Positions 39,306 through 47,548 of a DNA stretch of 64,000 nt are shown piece by piece; position 1 is the stretch's first letter, and each line of letters starts with the position of its first letter. The notes under the pieces are model-generated. The model was not told where the DNA came from, made no database searches, and saw nothing but the letters and a program-made list of their open reading frames with translations. Source of the stretch: a virus; IMG/VR virus record IMGVR_UViG_3300025012_000035, positions 62,001 to 126,000 of that record; one strand, given 5' to 3'. Both the position numbers and the translations under genes were made by a program.

Positions 39306-39629
39306 ATGTTAACAATGGTCTATTCAGAGCAAGGTAATTCATACTCAGATTTTAATTTACTTGAAAACGCACAATTAATTATAGATGCATATCAAAAATC
39401 AGATAATAATTTAATTATTTTGACATCTACAGAGAACATTATTCTAGCATTGCGTGTTCTAGTGTCAAGAAGTAAACTACATTATAATGAGTTATGTATT
39501 GTATTCAATGAACACACTATAACATTAAATGAGTATTGCGAATTAACAAAACATCCACAAGGATTCATGGATTGGGAGAAAAAGTTTTTAAGGGAAATTA
39601 TAAGTAAAAGGATAGGCAAAGAAGTATAA
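39306..39629 (+). CDS. hypothetical protein, 107 aa; paralogue of 38665 product
   Basis: ATG after AAGGAG. Shares order and spacing of motifs with the 38665 protein: V/IFYS..G..Y.D, TST..II.ALRVL, and P.GF.DW...FL. Divergence is high, so the duplication is old. Function unknown. Confidence 0.78.
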   Translation: MLTMVYSEQGNSYSDFNLLENAQLIIDAYQKSDNNLIILTSTENIILALRVLVSRSKLHYNELCIVFNEHTITLNEYCELTKHPQGFMDWEKKFLREIISKRIGKEV

Positions 39630-39651
39630 ATAAATTATAGGAGGAATACAC

Positions 39652-39831
39652 ATGTTAAAATGGTATCCTGTGAAAGTTTATTTTCCTACTGATAGTATAT
39701 GTCTTGCCTTCACTCACGAAGATGAAATAAAAGGTGAATCTAAAGAAGATGCATTAAGAAATGCTTATATTAATTGGAAAGATGCAGAGAAAATTGAATT
39801 GTTGGATGATAAAAAGAAAGGAGATATTTAA
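39652..39831 (+). CDS. small protein, 59 aa
   Basis: ATG after AGGAGG. Begins with strands MLKWYPVKVYFPTDS, then GESKEDALRNAYINW helix and a charged tail. The fold would be a small beta-alpha unit. Its 3' end holds the AAGGAG of the next gene. Confidence 0.68.
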   Translation: MLKWYPVKVYFPTDSICLAFTHEDEIKGESKEDALRNAYINWKDAEKIELLDDKKKGDI

Positions 39832-39833
39832 AT

Positions 39834-40121
39834 ATGAAATGGAAAGATTTATCAATAACCTCTAAATGTATTCTTGAACAATGTTGGAATGCGTATACAG
39901 ATAAACCGCAAGAATTTGCAATGATGATAGATGAAAATTTTAAAAGTGTAGACGATATTTATTATTTTTCAGAAGAAGTATATAATGAAATAGTTAAGTA
40001 TCATAATGAAAAAGAGCAAGAAGGTATGGTAGTTGCTAATTGGAATTACAAAAGAGAAGGCAACAATGTAACTTTTAAAGGTGAACAAATGTATAATTTA
40101 GAAACAGGAAAGAAGTATTAG
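39834..40121 (+). CDS. hypothetical protein, 95 aa
   Basis: ATG after AAAGGAG, two bases past the previous stop. N-terminal helix with two Cys (KCILEQCWNAY), acidic middle, beta-rich end (VVANWNYKREGNNVTFKGEQ). Not recognised. Confidence 0.74.
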   Translation: MKWKDLSITSKCILEQCWNAYTDKPQEFAMMIDENFKSVDDIYYFSEEVYNEIVKYHNEKEQEGMVVANWNYKREGNNVTFKGEQMYNLETGKKY

Positions 40122-40140
40122 TTAAAAAGGAGAATAAAAT

Positions 40141-40320
40141 ATGTATGACAATAAATTAAGACCACATAATAGTAATATAAAATTAACATACACTATAAAG
40201 GAAGACCCTGAACAAAGCAAGAAAATTGCACACTTTGATAACTATGAAAACTTTGGGGAATGGATATGTAGACAATTTAGCAAGATTAATATAGTATATA
40301 TTACTGATAAGGAGTATTGA
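40141..40320 (+). CDS. small protein, 59 aa
   Basis: ATG after AAGGAG. Polar N-terminus, central strand IKLTYTIKEDPEQSKKIAHF, then FGEWICRQFSKINIVYI. Its 3' end carries the AAGGAG of the next gene. Not recognised. Confidence 0.66.
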   Translation: MYDNKLRPHNSNIKLTYTIKEDPEQSKKIAHFDNYENFGEWICRQFSKINIVYITDKEY

Positions 40321-40325
40321 TAATT

Positions 40326-40592
40326 ATGAAACAAATGCCATTAACTTTAAAAACTAAATTAAGACGATTGCAAGATGTATGTATAAAAGCTAAAATATTA
40401 GAAAGAGAAGTAAATGAAATTATAGAAAGTTATGGAGTAGACCTTGACTGTTTATGTGCGTGTAATACAGATGATATGAGTACGGAGGCATTAACACATA
40501 TATCTTATGGAGAAGGTAATGTAGAAGATAATATTAAATCCATTGAAGAAGTATTTTTGTATTATGTTAATAAAATAAATAAGAAAATATAA
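40326..40592 (+). CDS. helical protein, 88 aa
   Basis: ATG 40326, after AAGGAG, is preferred to the TTG three codons upstream. Basic helical start (PLTLKTKLRRLQDVCIKAKI), three close Cys (DLDCLCACNTDD) in the middle, helical end. Not recognised. Confidence 0.72.
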   Translation: MKQMPLTLKTKLRRLQDVCIKAKILEREVNEIIESYGVDLDCLCACNTDDMSTEALTHISYGEGNVEDNIKSIEEVFLYYVNKINKKI

Positions 40593-40607
40593 AGGAGTTT
40601 TAATAAT

Positions 40608-41216
40608 ATGGGAATGTTTGATACTTTTTATGGAGAAGTAAAATGTCCTTACTGCAATGAAATACATGAATTTAAAGAACAAACTAAATCCTATGATTGC
40701 TCAATGAGTAGTTTACTTTTAGGAGATTATATCGACAAAGGTAATTCTAATTATATTTATGATTTCAATTCATATTGTGAAAATACTAATCAGAAATTTA
40801 GAATTGGTATTGCTATTCGCAGAGGACAAATTGTAAAATATCTTGTAGAAGATGAAATCGAATCTGAAAATATTATGGACTTAGAAAATATTGAAGATGG
40901 GATAGGCAAGAGATTACGATATGAAAAAGTTTGTAGAGAAGCAAATGGTTATCCTAAAGAAGAATTAAGTTATGAGTTAAATCCTTTAGTTGATGGTTAT
41001 AAATTTATTGCGTTTGGTGTTGAATGGGAAGTTATTAAACTTTATAGACAACATGAAACATTTTTATTTAAAGATATAGAATATTTTTATGAAATTAAAT
41101 CTAAAGAACATGGATTAAGAATTATGAGATTAACAAAAAGTGTATGGAATAGTATTGAAATTGTTACTTTGGAATTAGCAAATAAATATAGAGAATTGTA
41201 TTTTGATAAGGAATAA
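40608..41216 (+). CDS. hypothetical protein, 202 aa, N-terminal CxxC
   Basis: ATG after AAAGGAG. MGMFDTFYGEVKCPYCNEIH resembles the start of small phage and bacterial proteins in which CPYC opens a zinc ribbon; a further Cys follows at about 30 and 53. The rest alternates strands and helices (residues 60-202), with YKFIAFGVEWEVIKLY near 135. Cytoplasmic, function unknown. Confidence 0.75.
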   Translation: MGMFDTFYGEVKCPYCNEIHEFKEQTKSYDCSMSSLLLGDYIDKGNSNYIYDFNSYCENTNQKFRIGIAIRRGQIVKYLVEDEIESENIMDLENIEDGIGKRLRYEKVCREANGYPKEELSYELNPLVDGYKFIAFGVEWEVIKLYRQHETFLFKDIEYFYEIKSKEHGLRIMRLTKSVWNSIEIVTLELANKYRELYFDKE

Positions 41217-41235
41217 AGGATAAGGAGAATGAATC

Positions 41236-41441
41236 ATGAACGAAAAACAAATTATTGAAAATTAGTCCATGCATTATATGTTGCAACAGAAAGAGCAGTA
41301 TCAAATGGTGATAGATTATTAGAATTAGGAAAACAAGACTTTAACAGAGGATAATTTTTAGCATTGGTTAGAAATACTATTAATGATGCAGAAAATTTTA
41401 TTGAGACACCAGAGTATATTGATTTTAAGAAGTTTAGGTAG
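41236..41441 (+). pseudogene. broken small gene: frameshift in an A run and in-frame TAA
   Basis: After AAGGAG, ATG 41236 reads MNEKQIIEN and stops at TAG 41263. Adding one A to GAAAA gives MNEKQIIEKLVHALYVATER then AVSNGDRLLELGKQDFNRG, then TAA 41352-41354, then FLALVRNTINDAENFIETPE to TAG 41439. So two lesions in a 68-codon gene, which looks like true decay rather than one error. Confidence 0.6.
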
Positions 41442-41478
41442 ATTATATAATAAAATGATTAAAAGGAGGATAAATAAT

Positions 41479-41946
41479 ATGGATATTACAATAACTAAAG
41501 AAATTAAACCTTGTCCCTTTTGTGGTGGTATTGGAGAAATTCATAATGAAGGTGATTGGGGTTCAATTTGGGTACAATGTAGAGAATGCAATGCTGAAGG
41601 ATCTTGGATTGATACTCATGATGGATATAATGAAAATGATGCGATTGATAGATGGAATAATAGAAAATGTCCAGAAACAATTATAAATGAAGAAATAGTT
41701 TGGCTTTATACGCATTGTAGAGCAATTGGAATGAAGAATCAAAGTGACTCTAAGAAAATTGAACATGATATTGCATTATTTACCATTGAATTAAAACAAA
41801 CACTTGAACAATTATTAGAAGTTATAAAACCAATGACGGAAGATATTGATTTTTATCCTAAATGTTTAAAATCATCAAATAAGAATGATAAAGATTGCCA
41901 ATTAAAAATTGCTGTTAATAATGCCAGAAAATTATTAGGCGTATAA
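41479..41946 (+). CDS. Lar-like restriction alleviation zinc protein with helical extension, 155 aa
   Basis: The ATG 8 bases after AAAGGAGG is chosen; the frame is open far upstream without a site. Residues 9-62 show the Lar pattern: KPCPFCGGIGEIHNEGDWG, then VQCRECNAEG and NENDAIDRWNNR, with four zinc Cys. Lar of the Rac prophage lessens type I restriction by promoting modification; many phage proteins share the fold. The following 90 residues are helical and unusual for Lar. Fits an element that must escape host restriction, though the function in this subfamily is not shown. Confidence 0.7.
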   Translation: MDITITKEIKPCPFCGGIGEIHNEGDWGSIWVQCRECNAEGSWIDTHDGYNENDAIDRWNNRKCPETIINEEIVWLYTHCRAIGMKNQSDSKKIEHDIALFTIELKQTLEQLLEVIKPMTEDIDFYPKCLKSSNKNDKDCQLKIAVNNARKLLGV

Positions 41947-41976
41947 TATAAATAATTATTAAGGAGGAATAATATT

Positions 41977-42156
41977 ATGTATAAAATAGGCAAAATTCTA
42001 TTAGGATGGTATGGTGGACAATACGAAGATTCAGGATTCTTTAAAACTAGAGAAGATGCAGAAAGAGGAGTATTTTGTGATGATAGATTACATGAGTTAT
42101 TTTCAGAATATGAAGGAAAGAAAATAAAAATTACTATTGAAATTGTGGAGGAGTAG
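41977..42156 (+). CDS. small protein, 59 aa
   Basis: ATG after AAGGAGG. MYKIGKILLGWYGGQYEDSG, then helix with TREDAERGVFCDDRLHELFS, ends in a strand (KIKITIEIVEE). Beta-alpha-beta size. GGAGGAG at its end serves the next gene. Confidence 0.68.
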   Translation: MYKIGKILLGWYGGQYEDSGFFKTREDAERGVFCDDRLHELFSEYEGKKIKITIEIVEE

Positions 42157-42167
42157 GAGTATATATT

Positions 42168-42410
42168 ATGAAATATGAAAAACCAAAATGTGATGATTGT
42201 AATTCAGAATTAATATATGTTAGTGAAATAACTATGGATAAAGTAAGAAAAATAAATAAAAATGGTCAAATATCTAAAAAAGAAGATTTAAGACCTTGGG
42301 CAGATAATGGTATTGAATTTTTAAGATGTCCTAATTTTGATTGTTATAATTCTTATGAAGTTGATTATGATGATAAAGATAGAATAATAAAAGGTGAAAG
42401 AATATGGTAA
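42168..42410 (+). CDS. zinc-ribbon protein, 80 aa
   Basis: ATG after GGAGGAG. CDDCNSELIYVSE at residues 8-20 and LRCPNFDCYNSYE at about 54-66 make a CxxC...CxxxxC ribbon with a long basic loop (KVRKINKNGQISKKED) between. Common type in this element. Function unknown. Confidence 0.75.
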   Translation: MKYEKPKCDDCNSELIYVSEITMDKVRKINKNGQISKKEDLRPWADNGIEFLRCPNFDCYNSYEVDYDDKDRIIKGERIW

Positions 42411-42500
42411 TATATAATTATTTCCAAACCATTATTTTATTCAAATGTTAAAATATAATAATTATGAAAGATTATGAATTTTAAATGGAGGTTGATAGGC

Positions 42501-42806
42501 ATGGAAGATATGATTAAACAAACTAAATCTACTAATAAATGTATTTGTCCGTATTGTAATGTAATGTTTTATGTTTACCCACCACCAGCACATGGTCAGG
42601 ATAAAATTATAAAATGTTCTTCATGTAAAAAAGAAATTAAAGTTACAGCTACAGTTGAATTTACGTGTCATACTATTAAAGACCAATCAAAATCTACAAA
42701 TCCTGTAGTAAAAGAAAATAAACGCAATGATTATGACTATGGAAGAGAAATGTATTTAGCAGGACATAGGGATGCTTATAGGAATTTTGCAAGAAAAATA
42801 TTTTAA
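42501..42806 (+). CDS. zinc-ribbon protein, 101 aa
   Basis: ATG 9 bases after GGAGG; the frame is open from 42474. CICPYCNVMFYVYPPP at residues 13-28 and IKCSSCKKEIKV at about 37-48 form a ribbon of the MJ0042 or transcription-factor type. A basic C-terminal part (about 70-101) ends AYRNFARKIF. May bind DNA; not assigned. Confidence 0.75.
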   Translation: MEDMIKQTKSTNKCICPYCNVMFYVYPPPAHGQDKIIKCSSCKKEIKVTATVEFTCHTIKDQSKSTNPVVKENKRNDYDYGREMYLAGHRDAYRNFARKIF

Positions 42807-42821
42807 GGAGAAAATTAAGTT

Positions 42822-43091
42822 ATGGAGATAAACGAAACACAGAAAAACCTAATTGCTATATACGGAGATAATGTATTTGAAGAAATACTTAATGAAATTA
42901 ATTATTTAAAGAAATATTCAAACATCACATTTGACCAAAAATATATAAGATTAAGTTTATCTTTTTGTGCTATGAAAGCAGAGCAAATAATTAATGGTGA
43001 AAAGAAAAAATGTAGTTTACGGTCATTAGTGAGTGAAAGTTTTGGAGAGGTTGAAATATATAGAAGTAATATTTGTGGTGGTGAATTGTAA
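42822..43091 (+). CDS. helical protein, 89 aa
   Basis: ATG after AAGGAG. Helical with DNVFEEILNEINYLKKYSN and a basic centre (GEKKKCSLRSLVSESFG). Its stop is two bases before the next ATG. Not recognised. Confidence 0.72.
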   Translation: MEINETQKNLIAIYGDNVFEEILNEINYLKKYSNITFDQKYIRLSLSFCAMKAEQIINGEKKKCSLRSLVSESFGEVEIYRSNICGGEL

Positions 43092-43093
43092 TC

Positions 43094-43321
43094 ATGAAAT
43101 ACAAAAAAGAAAAGTGTCCTAGTTGTTTTAAACATGATATTATAATGATAACTGAACCAGAAGATATGAATAAACCATGTTTTATATGTAAATCATGCAA
43201 TCATCAATTTACAGTAGGTAAGACAGGTTATGAGTATGCAGAATATGTATTAAATAGACAAGAGAATAAAAAGAAACATGAAAATTTTATATTTAAAACT
43301 TTTGAAGAATATAATAATTAA
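43094..43321 (+). CDS. zinc-ribbon protein, 75 aa
   Basis: No strong ribosome site (GGTGGTG); probably translated by coupling to the previous gene. CPSCFKHDIIMITEPED and CFICKSCNHQFTVG give five Cys in a ribbon; C-terminal helix charged. Function unknown. Confidence 0.72.
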   Translation: MKYKKEKCPSCFKHDIIMITEPEDMNKPCFICKSCNHQFTVGKTGYEYAEYVLNRQENKKKHENFIFKTFEEYNN

Positions 43322-43345
43322 AAAGATAAAGGAGAAAATTAAATC

Positions 43346-43777
43346 ATGGATGAATTTATTTATAGCATATCCGTAAGTGTAGATATGATAGGACAAAAGA
43401 TAGGATCTGAAAATATAAAATCACAGTATTTAATGAGAGTAGAAAAATACAAAATTAAGAGTGAAACTAACTTTAATTATGTTTTATATAATAGAACGCA
43501 AAGAGTTAAGAAATCAGAATATGAAATAATTAAAGAAGGATGGACGAGAAATAGTAGTAGATGTATCGGATTTATAATTTGGACAAAAGATAAAGAAAAG
43601 ATTAAAGTATATAAAGAAATGTTGATTCAGAAAATAATTGATACTATTAATATCTATAGAAATGAATTGAATATATTAGAATCGGCAATGAATGAAGAAA
43701 TTGAAGTATCTTTTAGAGATAATAGTTTAGATGAATATAAGAGATATGAAGGTAAGATTGCGGAAGATATGTTTTGA
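43346..43777 (+). CDS. hypothetical protein, 143 aa
   Basis: ATG after AAAGGAG. N-terminal half is beta-rich with basic residues (YKIKSETNFNYVLYNRTQRV), the middle has GWTRNSSRCIGFIIWTKDKE, and the last third is helical (IIDTINIYRNELNILES). Not recognised. Confidence 0.74.
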   Translation: MDEFIYSISVSVDMIGQKIGSENIKSQYLMRVEKYKIKSETNFNYVLYNRTQRVKKSEYEIIKEGWTRNSSRCIGFIIWTKDKEKIKVYKEMLIQKIIDTINIYRNELNILESAMNEEIEVSFRDNSLDEYKRYEGKIAEDMF

Positions 43778-43814
43778 TTAATATTAGTAAAGATTTAGAA
43801 AGGAGTAATCAATA

Positions 43815-44006
43815 ATGAAAGAAACTCAAATTAATTGGAAAAGTACGGACGATGAAATTAATAATATGACTATTGAACAAGCAATTGAATTACTACAAAA
43901 ACAAATTATATTAGGAGAATCTAAAGGTGAGTTTAAACCTAGAAAACACATGATTAAAGCATATAAAATAGCAGTAGATTCAATGAAAATTGTGCTTGAC
44001 AAATAA
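43815..44006 (+). CDS. helical protein, 63 aa
   Basis: ATG after GAAAGGAG. Helices with MTIEQAIELLQKQI and a basic end. Its last codons contain the -35 of the promoter at 43996. Not recognised. Confidence 0.7.
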   Translation: MKETQINWKSTDDEINNMTIEQAIELLQKQIILGESKGEFKPRKHMIKAYKIAVDSMKIVLDK

Positions 44007-44024
44007 TTAACAGAATGGTAATAT
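43996..44024 (+). promoter_or_regulatory. sigma-A promoter
   Basis: TTGACA at 43996-44001, 17-base spacer, TAATAT at 44019-44024, inside AGAATGGTAATATAAT, a block shared with the promoter at 18423. Confidence 0.75.
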
Positions 44025-44074
44025 AATAATTGTAGTAAGTAGTAAATAATAATTAATAAAAAAGGAGAATCAAA

Positions 44075-44407
44075 ATGAATACTAACAATAACAATGAATT
44101 AAAAATTAGAGCAAGTAATCGTATGAAAGAAGTAATCAGAAAACATATTAATGATCAACCAATTTGTCCAACTATTGCAATTATAAATGGTGAAAGAATT
44201 CAAGGAAAATATTTAGAAAACATTGATTTAATAGTTATGATAAATACAAATATTCATCAATATGGATTATGCAACAGAGATATTTGCAGAGTAGTTGGTG
44301 AAGTAATTGATGGAAATATTGTTGTAAAAAGATTAGAGGATAATCATGTAGGGATAGTTGAGAAAAGACAAGTAGATTTACCAATGTGGTTAGAGTATGA
44401 TTTGTAA
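44075..44407 (+). CDS. hypothetical protein, 110 aa
   Basis: ATG after AAAGGAG, first gene after the promoter at 43996. Asn-rich start, then basic helix (RASNRMKEVIRKHI), strands (GERIQGKYLENIDLIVMI), and RDICRVVGEVIDGNIVVKRL. Not recognised. Followed by a long repeat. Confidence 0.74.
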   Translation: MNTNNNNELKIRASNRMKEVIRKHINDQPICPTIAIINGERIQGKYLENIDLIVMINTNIHQYGLCNRDICRVVGEVIDGNIVVKRLEDNHVGIVEKRQVDLPMWLEYDL

Positions 44408-44423
44408 AAAATAATTATAATTA

Positions 44424-44505
44424 AAATATATTCTTCAATTGAGTAAAATCAAGAGAAGATAAAGGGTGAGATTTACACCCAATTAGAGCTAATACAATCT
44501 AATGA
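44424..44505. repeat. about 80-base intergenic repeat, copy 1
   Basis: AAATATATTCTTCAA ... AAGAAGATAAAGGGTGAGAT-like block ... TTACACC.AATTAGAG ... AATCTAAT. The same order occurs at 63330-63407. GGGTG and CACCC can pair around AGATTTA. After it a perfect TCAAACT-AAAT-AGTTTGA hairpin lies at 44507-44524 in this copy only. Confidence 0.7.
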
Positions 44506-44574
44506 ATCAAACTAAATAGTTTGAATAAATTTTGCATTTGGTTATGATATGGAAAATAAAGGGGAAAAATAATT

Positions 44575-44856
44575 ATGTTAAGCAAAGAAAGAATAGAAGA
44601 ATTATCAGGTAAAGTAGAACAAGGTAATAATGCAAAAAAATTATTAAGTGAATATGAAGGTTTGATTGAACAAAGAGAACATTTAATTAATATTAGAAAT
44701 AAATCTATTAAATGTAGAAAAATAAATATGGAAGTTTCTTATAATCATAGTATTGCATTTAATGTTAATATGAGTGATTATGCAATAAGTCAAATTAATA
44801 AAATTATAGATAATGAAATAGAATTTATTGATTCTAAGTTAAATAATTTTATTTAA
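44575..44856 (+). CDS. helical protein, 93 aa
   Basis: ATG 11 bases after AAAGGGG, a weaker site than its neighbours have. Coiled-coil-like throughout (KERIEELSGKVEQGNNAKKL; DNEIEFIDSKLNNFI). Function unknown; lies downstream of the 80-base repeat. Confidence 0.7.
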   Translation: MLSKERIEELSGKVEQGNNAKKLLSEYEGLIEQREHLINIRNKSIKCRKINMEVSYNHSIAFNVNMSDYAISQINKIIDNEIEFIDSKLNNFI

Positions 44857-44880
44857 ATAGAAAAACGAGGAGAAATTAAC

Positions 44881-45113
44881 ATGAAACTAAAAACAGAATA
44901 TAATTGCGTATGTGGTAGTAAAGAATTTTTCACAAAACAAAATACTAAAATAAACAATGCATTCAAACAGGACTTTATTGCTCTGGTTGTGGTAGATGGA
45001 TTAAATGGATGAGTAAAGAAGAAGTAAGATTATTTGAGAAATATTTAGAATTTACGAAAACAGAAAAAATAGAAGGTGATATTGAGGAAGATGAGTTTAG
45101 AGAACAATTTGAT
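44881..45113 (+). pseudogene. 5' part of a zinc-ribbon gene split by insertion; also frameshifted
   Basis: ATG after GAGGAG. The frame reads YNCVCGSKEFFTKQNTKINN then closes at TGA 45010. With one A added to AAA at 44965-44967 it reads on as TGLYCSGCGRWIKWMSKEEV, then a charged helix to REQFD at 45113, completing the CxC...CxxC ribbon. There the TnpB element begins, right after TTGAT. The 3' part is at 46471-46542. Confidence 0.75.
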
Positions 45114-45216
45114 TTTAATCGTCCTGCACACTCGTGACTTCAGTCGTGAGTTAAGGATGATATAATAAATATAAATTTAATAATATAAATATAATAAAGG
45201 AAAGGAGTGAAGTTTA

Positions 45217-46365
45217 ATTAAAGGTTTTAAATATCGTATTTACCCAACTAAAACACAACAAGAACAAATAAAAATAATGTTTAATGGAAAAAGATTTGTT
45301 TGGAATCATTTCTTAGCATTAAATAAAAAAAGATTAAAAATTAATGAAAGAATTTTAACATATTATCAAATGTCTTCACTTCTTACTCAATTTAAAAAAG
45401 AACAAGAATGGTTAAAACAATGTGAAAAATCTATATTACAAAATACATTAAAAGATCTATATAATGCATTTCAAGAATATTTTAAGAAAACTAGAGGTTT
45501 TCCAAAATTTAAATCTTACAAAAATAATCATCAATCAATTAAAATAAGTTTTACTAATAACAATATAGAAGTTTTTGAAAAAGAAATACAATATACATTA
45601 ACAAATAAATATAAGAAACAAAACTGTAAAATTAAACTTCCTAAAATTAAAAAAGTAAAATTAGCTTATTCAAGACAATATGAAGGTAGAATATTATCTG
45701 CAACAATATTACAATTACCTTCAGGAAAATATTTTGTTAGTTTATGCTGTGCCGATATAGAAAATAATAAATTTCAACAAACAAATAATAAAATAGGAAT
45801 TGATTTAGGCATTAAAGAATTTGCGATTTTTAATACTGGGGGAAAGATAGATAATCCAAAATATTATAGAAAATATGAACAAAAACTTAAAAAGAAACAA
45901 AGAAAATTATCAAGTAAACAAAAAGGTAGTAAAAATAAAAACAAGCAGAGAATTAGAATAGCAAGATTGCATGAAAAAATCTATAATACTAGATTGGATT
46001 TTCTTCATAAATTAACTACTAGACTAGTTAAAGAGAATGATATTATATGTATTGAGAATTTAAAAGTTAGTGAAATGTTACAAGATAAGAAAAATAAAAA
46101 TTTACATAAATCAATTTCTGATGCAAGTTTTTATGAATTTAAAAGACAATTACAATATAAAACATTATGTAATGATAAAATATTAAGTATTATAGATCAA
46201 TACTTTCCAAGTAGTAAACTTTGTTCTGATTGCGGTTTTAAATATAATGATTTAACATTAGATATTAGAGAATGGAAATGTAAAAAATGTGGTAGTATTC
46301 ATGATAGAGACATAAACGCTGCAATTAATATTTTAAATGAAGGATTAAGATTATTAGTGAGTTAA
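45217..46365 (+). CDS. tnpB: TnpB RNA-guided nuclease (IS605/IS1341 type), 382 aa, apparent ATT start
   Basis: Complete TnpB: RuvC D at about 196 (GIDLGIKEFAIF), E at about 280 (IICIENLKVSEML), zinc finger CSDCG...CKKCG, and last D at about 365 (DRDINAAINIL). The N-terminal homology IKGFKYRIYPTKTQQEQIKI begins at ATT 45217, 9 bases after AAGGAG, while the first ATG is 20 codons later. Known TnpB usually starts M-I-K/L-x-x-K-x-R-I/L-Y-P-T. So AUU initiation or a mutated start. The TTGAT before the left end matches the target motif of well-studied IS605 TnpB. Likely still a working nuclease. Confidence 0.9.
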   Translation: MKGFKYRIYPTKTQQEQIKIMFNGKRFVWNHFLALNKKRLKINERILTYYQMSSLLTQFKKEQEWLKQCEKSILQNTLKDLYNAFQEYFKKTRGFPKFKSYKNNHQSIKISFTNNNIEVFEKEIQYTLTNKYKKQNCKIKLPKIKKVKLAYSRQYEGRILSATILQLPSGKYFVSLCCADIENNKFQQTNNKIGIDLGIKEFAIFNTGGKIDNPKYYRKYEQKLKKKQRKLSSKQKGSKNKNKQRIRIARLHEKIYNTRLDFLHKLTTRLVKENDIICIENLKVSEMLQDKKNKNLHKSISDASFYEFKRQLQYKTLCNDKILSIIDQYFPSSKLCSDCGFKYNDLTLDIREWKCKKCGSIHDRDINAAINILNEGLRLLVS

Positions 46366-46470
46366 ACAAATATTGATGAACTGTAGGAACTACAGGGATA
46401 GCTTCTGGAGAAAGTAGGTTGCGAAATCTATGAAAGAAGAATCCTGCGACTTTAGTCGTGGGAGGTTCAA
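46366..46470 (+). ncRNA. predicted omega-RNA region of second TnpB
   Basis: By analogy, the guide RNA scaffold comes from the end of tnpB to the right end: CTGTAGGAACTACAG forms a hairpin, and CGACTTTAGTCG another just before GGGAGGTTCAA at the border. The guide would be the sequence after 46470, here ATTACTCAAGTTAGC. Confidence 0.6.
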
Positions 46471-46542
46471 ATTACTCAAGTTAGCAATAAAAATTTACTT
46501 GAAGAGTTAGCAAGAAGAATTAGAAAAGGTAGTATTAATTGA
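46471..46542 (+). pseudogene. 3' part of the zinc-ribbon gene split by the TnpB element
   Basis: 23 codons in frame with the end of the 5' fragment: ITQVSNKNLLEELARRIRKG then SIN and TGA. No start codon or ribosome site of its own. The restored protein would have about 101 residues. Confidence 0.75.
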
Positions 46543-46551
46543 GGTGAAAAT

Positions 46552-47115
46552 ATGGGATTAAGAAAAATGACAATGGGTAAATTCCATTGGAATGAAAGAT
46601 GTAAAATATGTGGTCAATACATCTTAGAAGGTGAGGAAACTTATATAGTATATCCTCCACAAAATGATAATGTATTAACATGGGGAATTGTCCATGCGAA
46701 AGAGTTAGACGATATATCTGAAGGATTATCAGAAGAAGAAAAAATGGATAAATTAAGAGGCATGAAGAAACCTAGATTTAAAGGTTTTACAGAAGAGCAG
46801 AAAAATAATGCTGAATTGTTTAAGGAATTGTGTTTTAAAAGAGGATTTAGAAAACATACATTATCAAAAAGAACTTTGAAATTTAGTAAACGTGGTACAT
46901 CATTTAAGATTACATATGACATGATTACTGAAAATATCAGTTATGATTATAGACATAAAGGATTATTCGATGGATTGTTTATAATGCAAATTATATCTGA
47001 ATTAAAACATGAATTTGAGAAATTGCAAGGGAAAGTTCCATGTAAGATAGTAACTGTAGGAAGTATTATTAATGATGCATTAGAGAAAACAAATGAATTG
47101 ATGGGAATAAAGTAG
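46552..47115 (+). CDS. hypothetical protein with N-terminal CxxC, 187 aa
   Basis: ATG after GAGGTG. CKICGQYILEGEETYIVYPP at residues 17-36 looks like a small treble-clef or ribbon motif, with His at about 48 as possible ligand. The rest has a basic centre (about 95-125, RKHTLSKRTLKFSKRG) and helices. Nucleic acid binding is plausible. Not recognised. Confidence 0.74.
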   Translation: MGLRKMTMGKFHWNERCKICGQYILEGEETYIVYPPQNDNVLTWGIVHAKELDDISEGLSEEEKMDKLRGMKKPRFKGFTEEQKNNAELFKELCFKRGFRKHTLSKRTLKFSKRGTSFKITYDMITENISYDYRHKGLFDGLFIMQIISELKHEFEKLQGKVPCKIVTVGSIINDALEKTNELMGIK

Positions 47116-47123
47116 GTGAAAAT

Positions 47124-47325
47124 ATGAATAAAGAATTACTTTATAAATCCGAAGGTGTAAATGATTGTGTTAAATGGTTAATTAAAGAAATTAAATCAAG
47201 AACAACAAAATAATTTCTATTATTCTAGTATAGATTATAATGAAAGAATTAATACTATGGTAAGAATTAAAATATCATTAGAAAAGTATGCTAAAAAGTT
47301 AAAATATCAAGCAAATGAAAGTTAA
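47124..47325 (+). pseudogene. frameshifted small gene (one extra A), about 66 codons
   Basis: From ATG 47124 (after TAGGTG): MNKELLYKSEGVNDCVKWLI then KEIKSRTTK and TAA 47211. Dropping one A from GAAATT near 47189 gives KELNQEQQNNFYYSSIDYNE then RINTMVRIKISLEKYAKKLK and TAA 47323. Again a single-base change in an A run. Confidence 0.58.
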
Positions 47326-47343
47326 TTTAAAGTAGGTGTTATT

Positions 47344-47508
47344 ATGCAATATAAAGATAAAAAAGGTTGTATATGGAATAAGGTTAAATACGATATTGAT
47401 AAAGAATGGATATGGGTAGTTAAGATTAGAGATGAAAATGGTAATAAGGTTTATAATTGGAAACCTAAAAGAATTAAATTAGAATGGTTAGAATTGATAG
47501 TAGATTAA
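47344..47508 (+). CDS. small basic beta protein, 54 aa
   Basis: ATG after AGTAGGTG. Trp- and Lys-rich (KGCIWNKVKYDIDKEWIWVV, YNWKPKRIKLEWLELIV), probably a small barrel. Not recognised. Confidence 0.66.
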   Translation: MQYKDKKGCIWNKVKYDIDKEWIWVVKIRDENGNKVYNWKPKRIKLEWLELIVD

Positions 47509-47548
47509 CAGATTAATAATATAATAAATTAAAAGGAGGATAATTAAA

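Larger units (their letters stand above)
45114..46470 (+). mobile_element. TnpB-only IS605-family element, 1357 bp
   Basis: Left end starts after TTGAT with hairpin sequence CTCGTGACTTCAGTCGTGAG; right end has TGCGACTTTAGTCGTGGGAG then GTTCAA. Removing 45114-46470 joins the two gene fragments in frame (EQFD to ITQVSNKN), which fixes both borders. There is no tnpA, so movement needs a transposase in trans. No target duplication, as expected for this family. Confidence 0.85.

Noticed and set aside
46461-46480. tRNA T-arm-like GGTTCAA
   Set aside because: It is the right end of the TnpB element; no acceptor or anticodon stems surround it. I saw no tRNA gene in the window.
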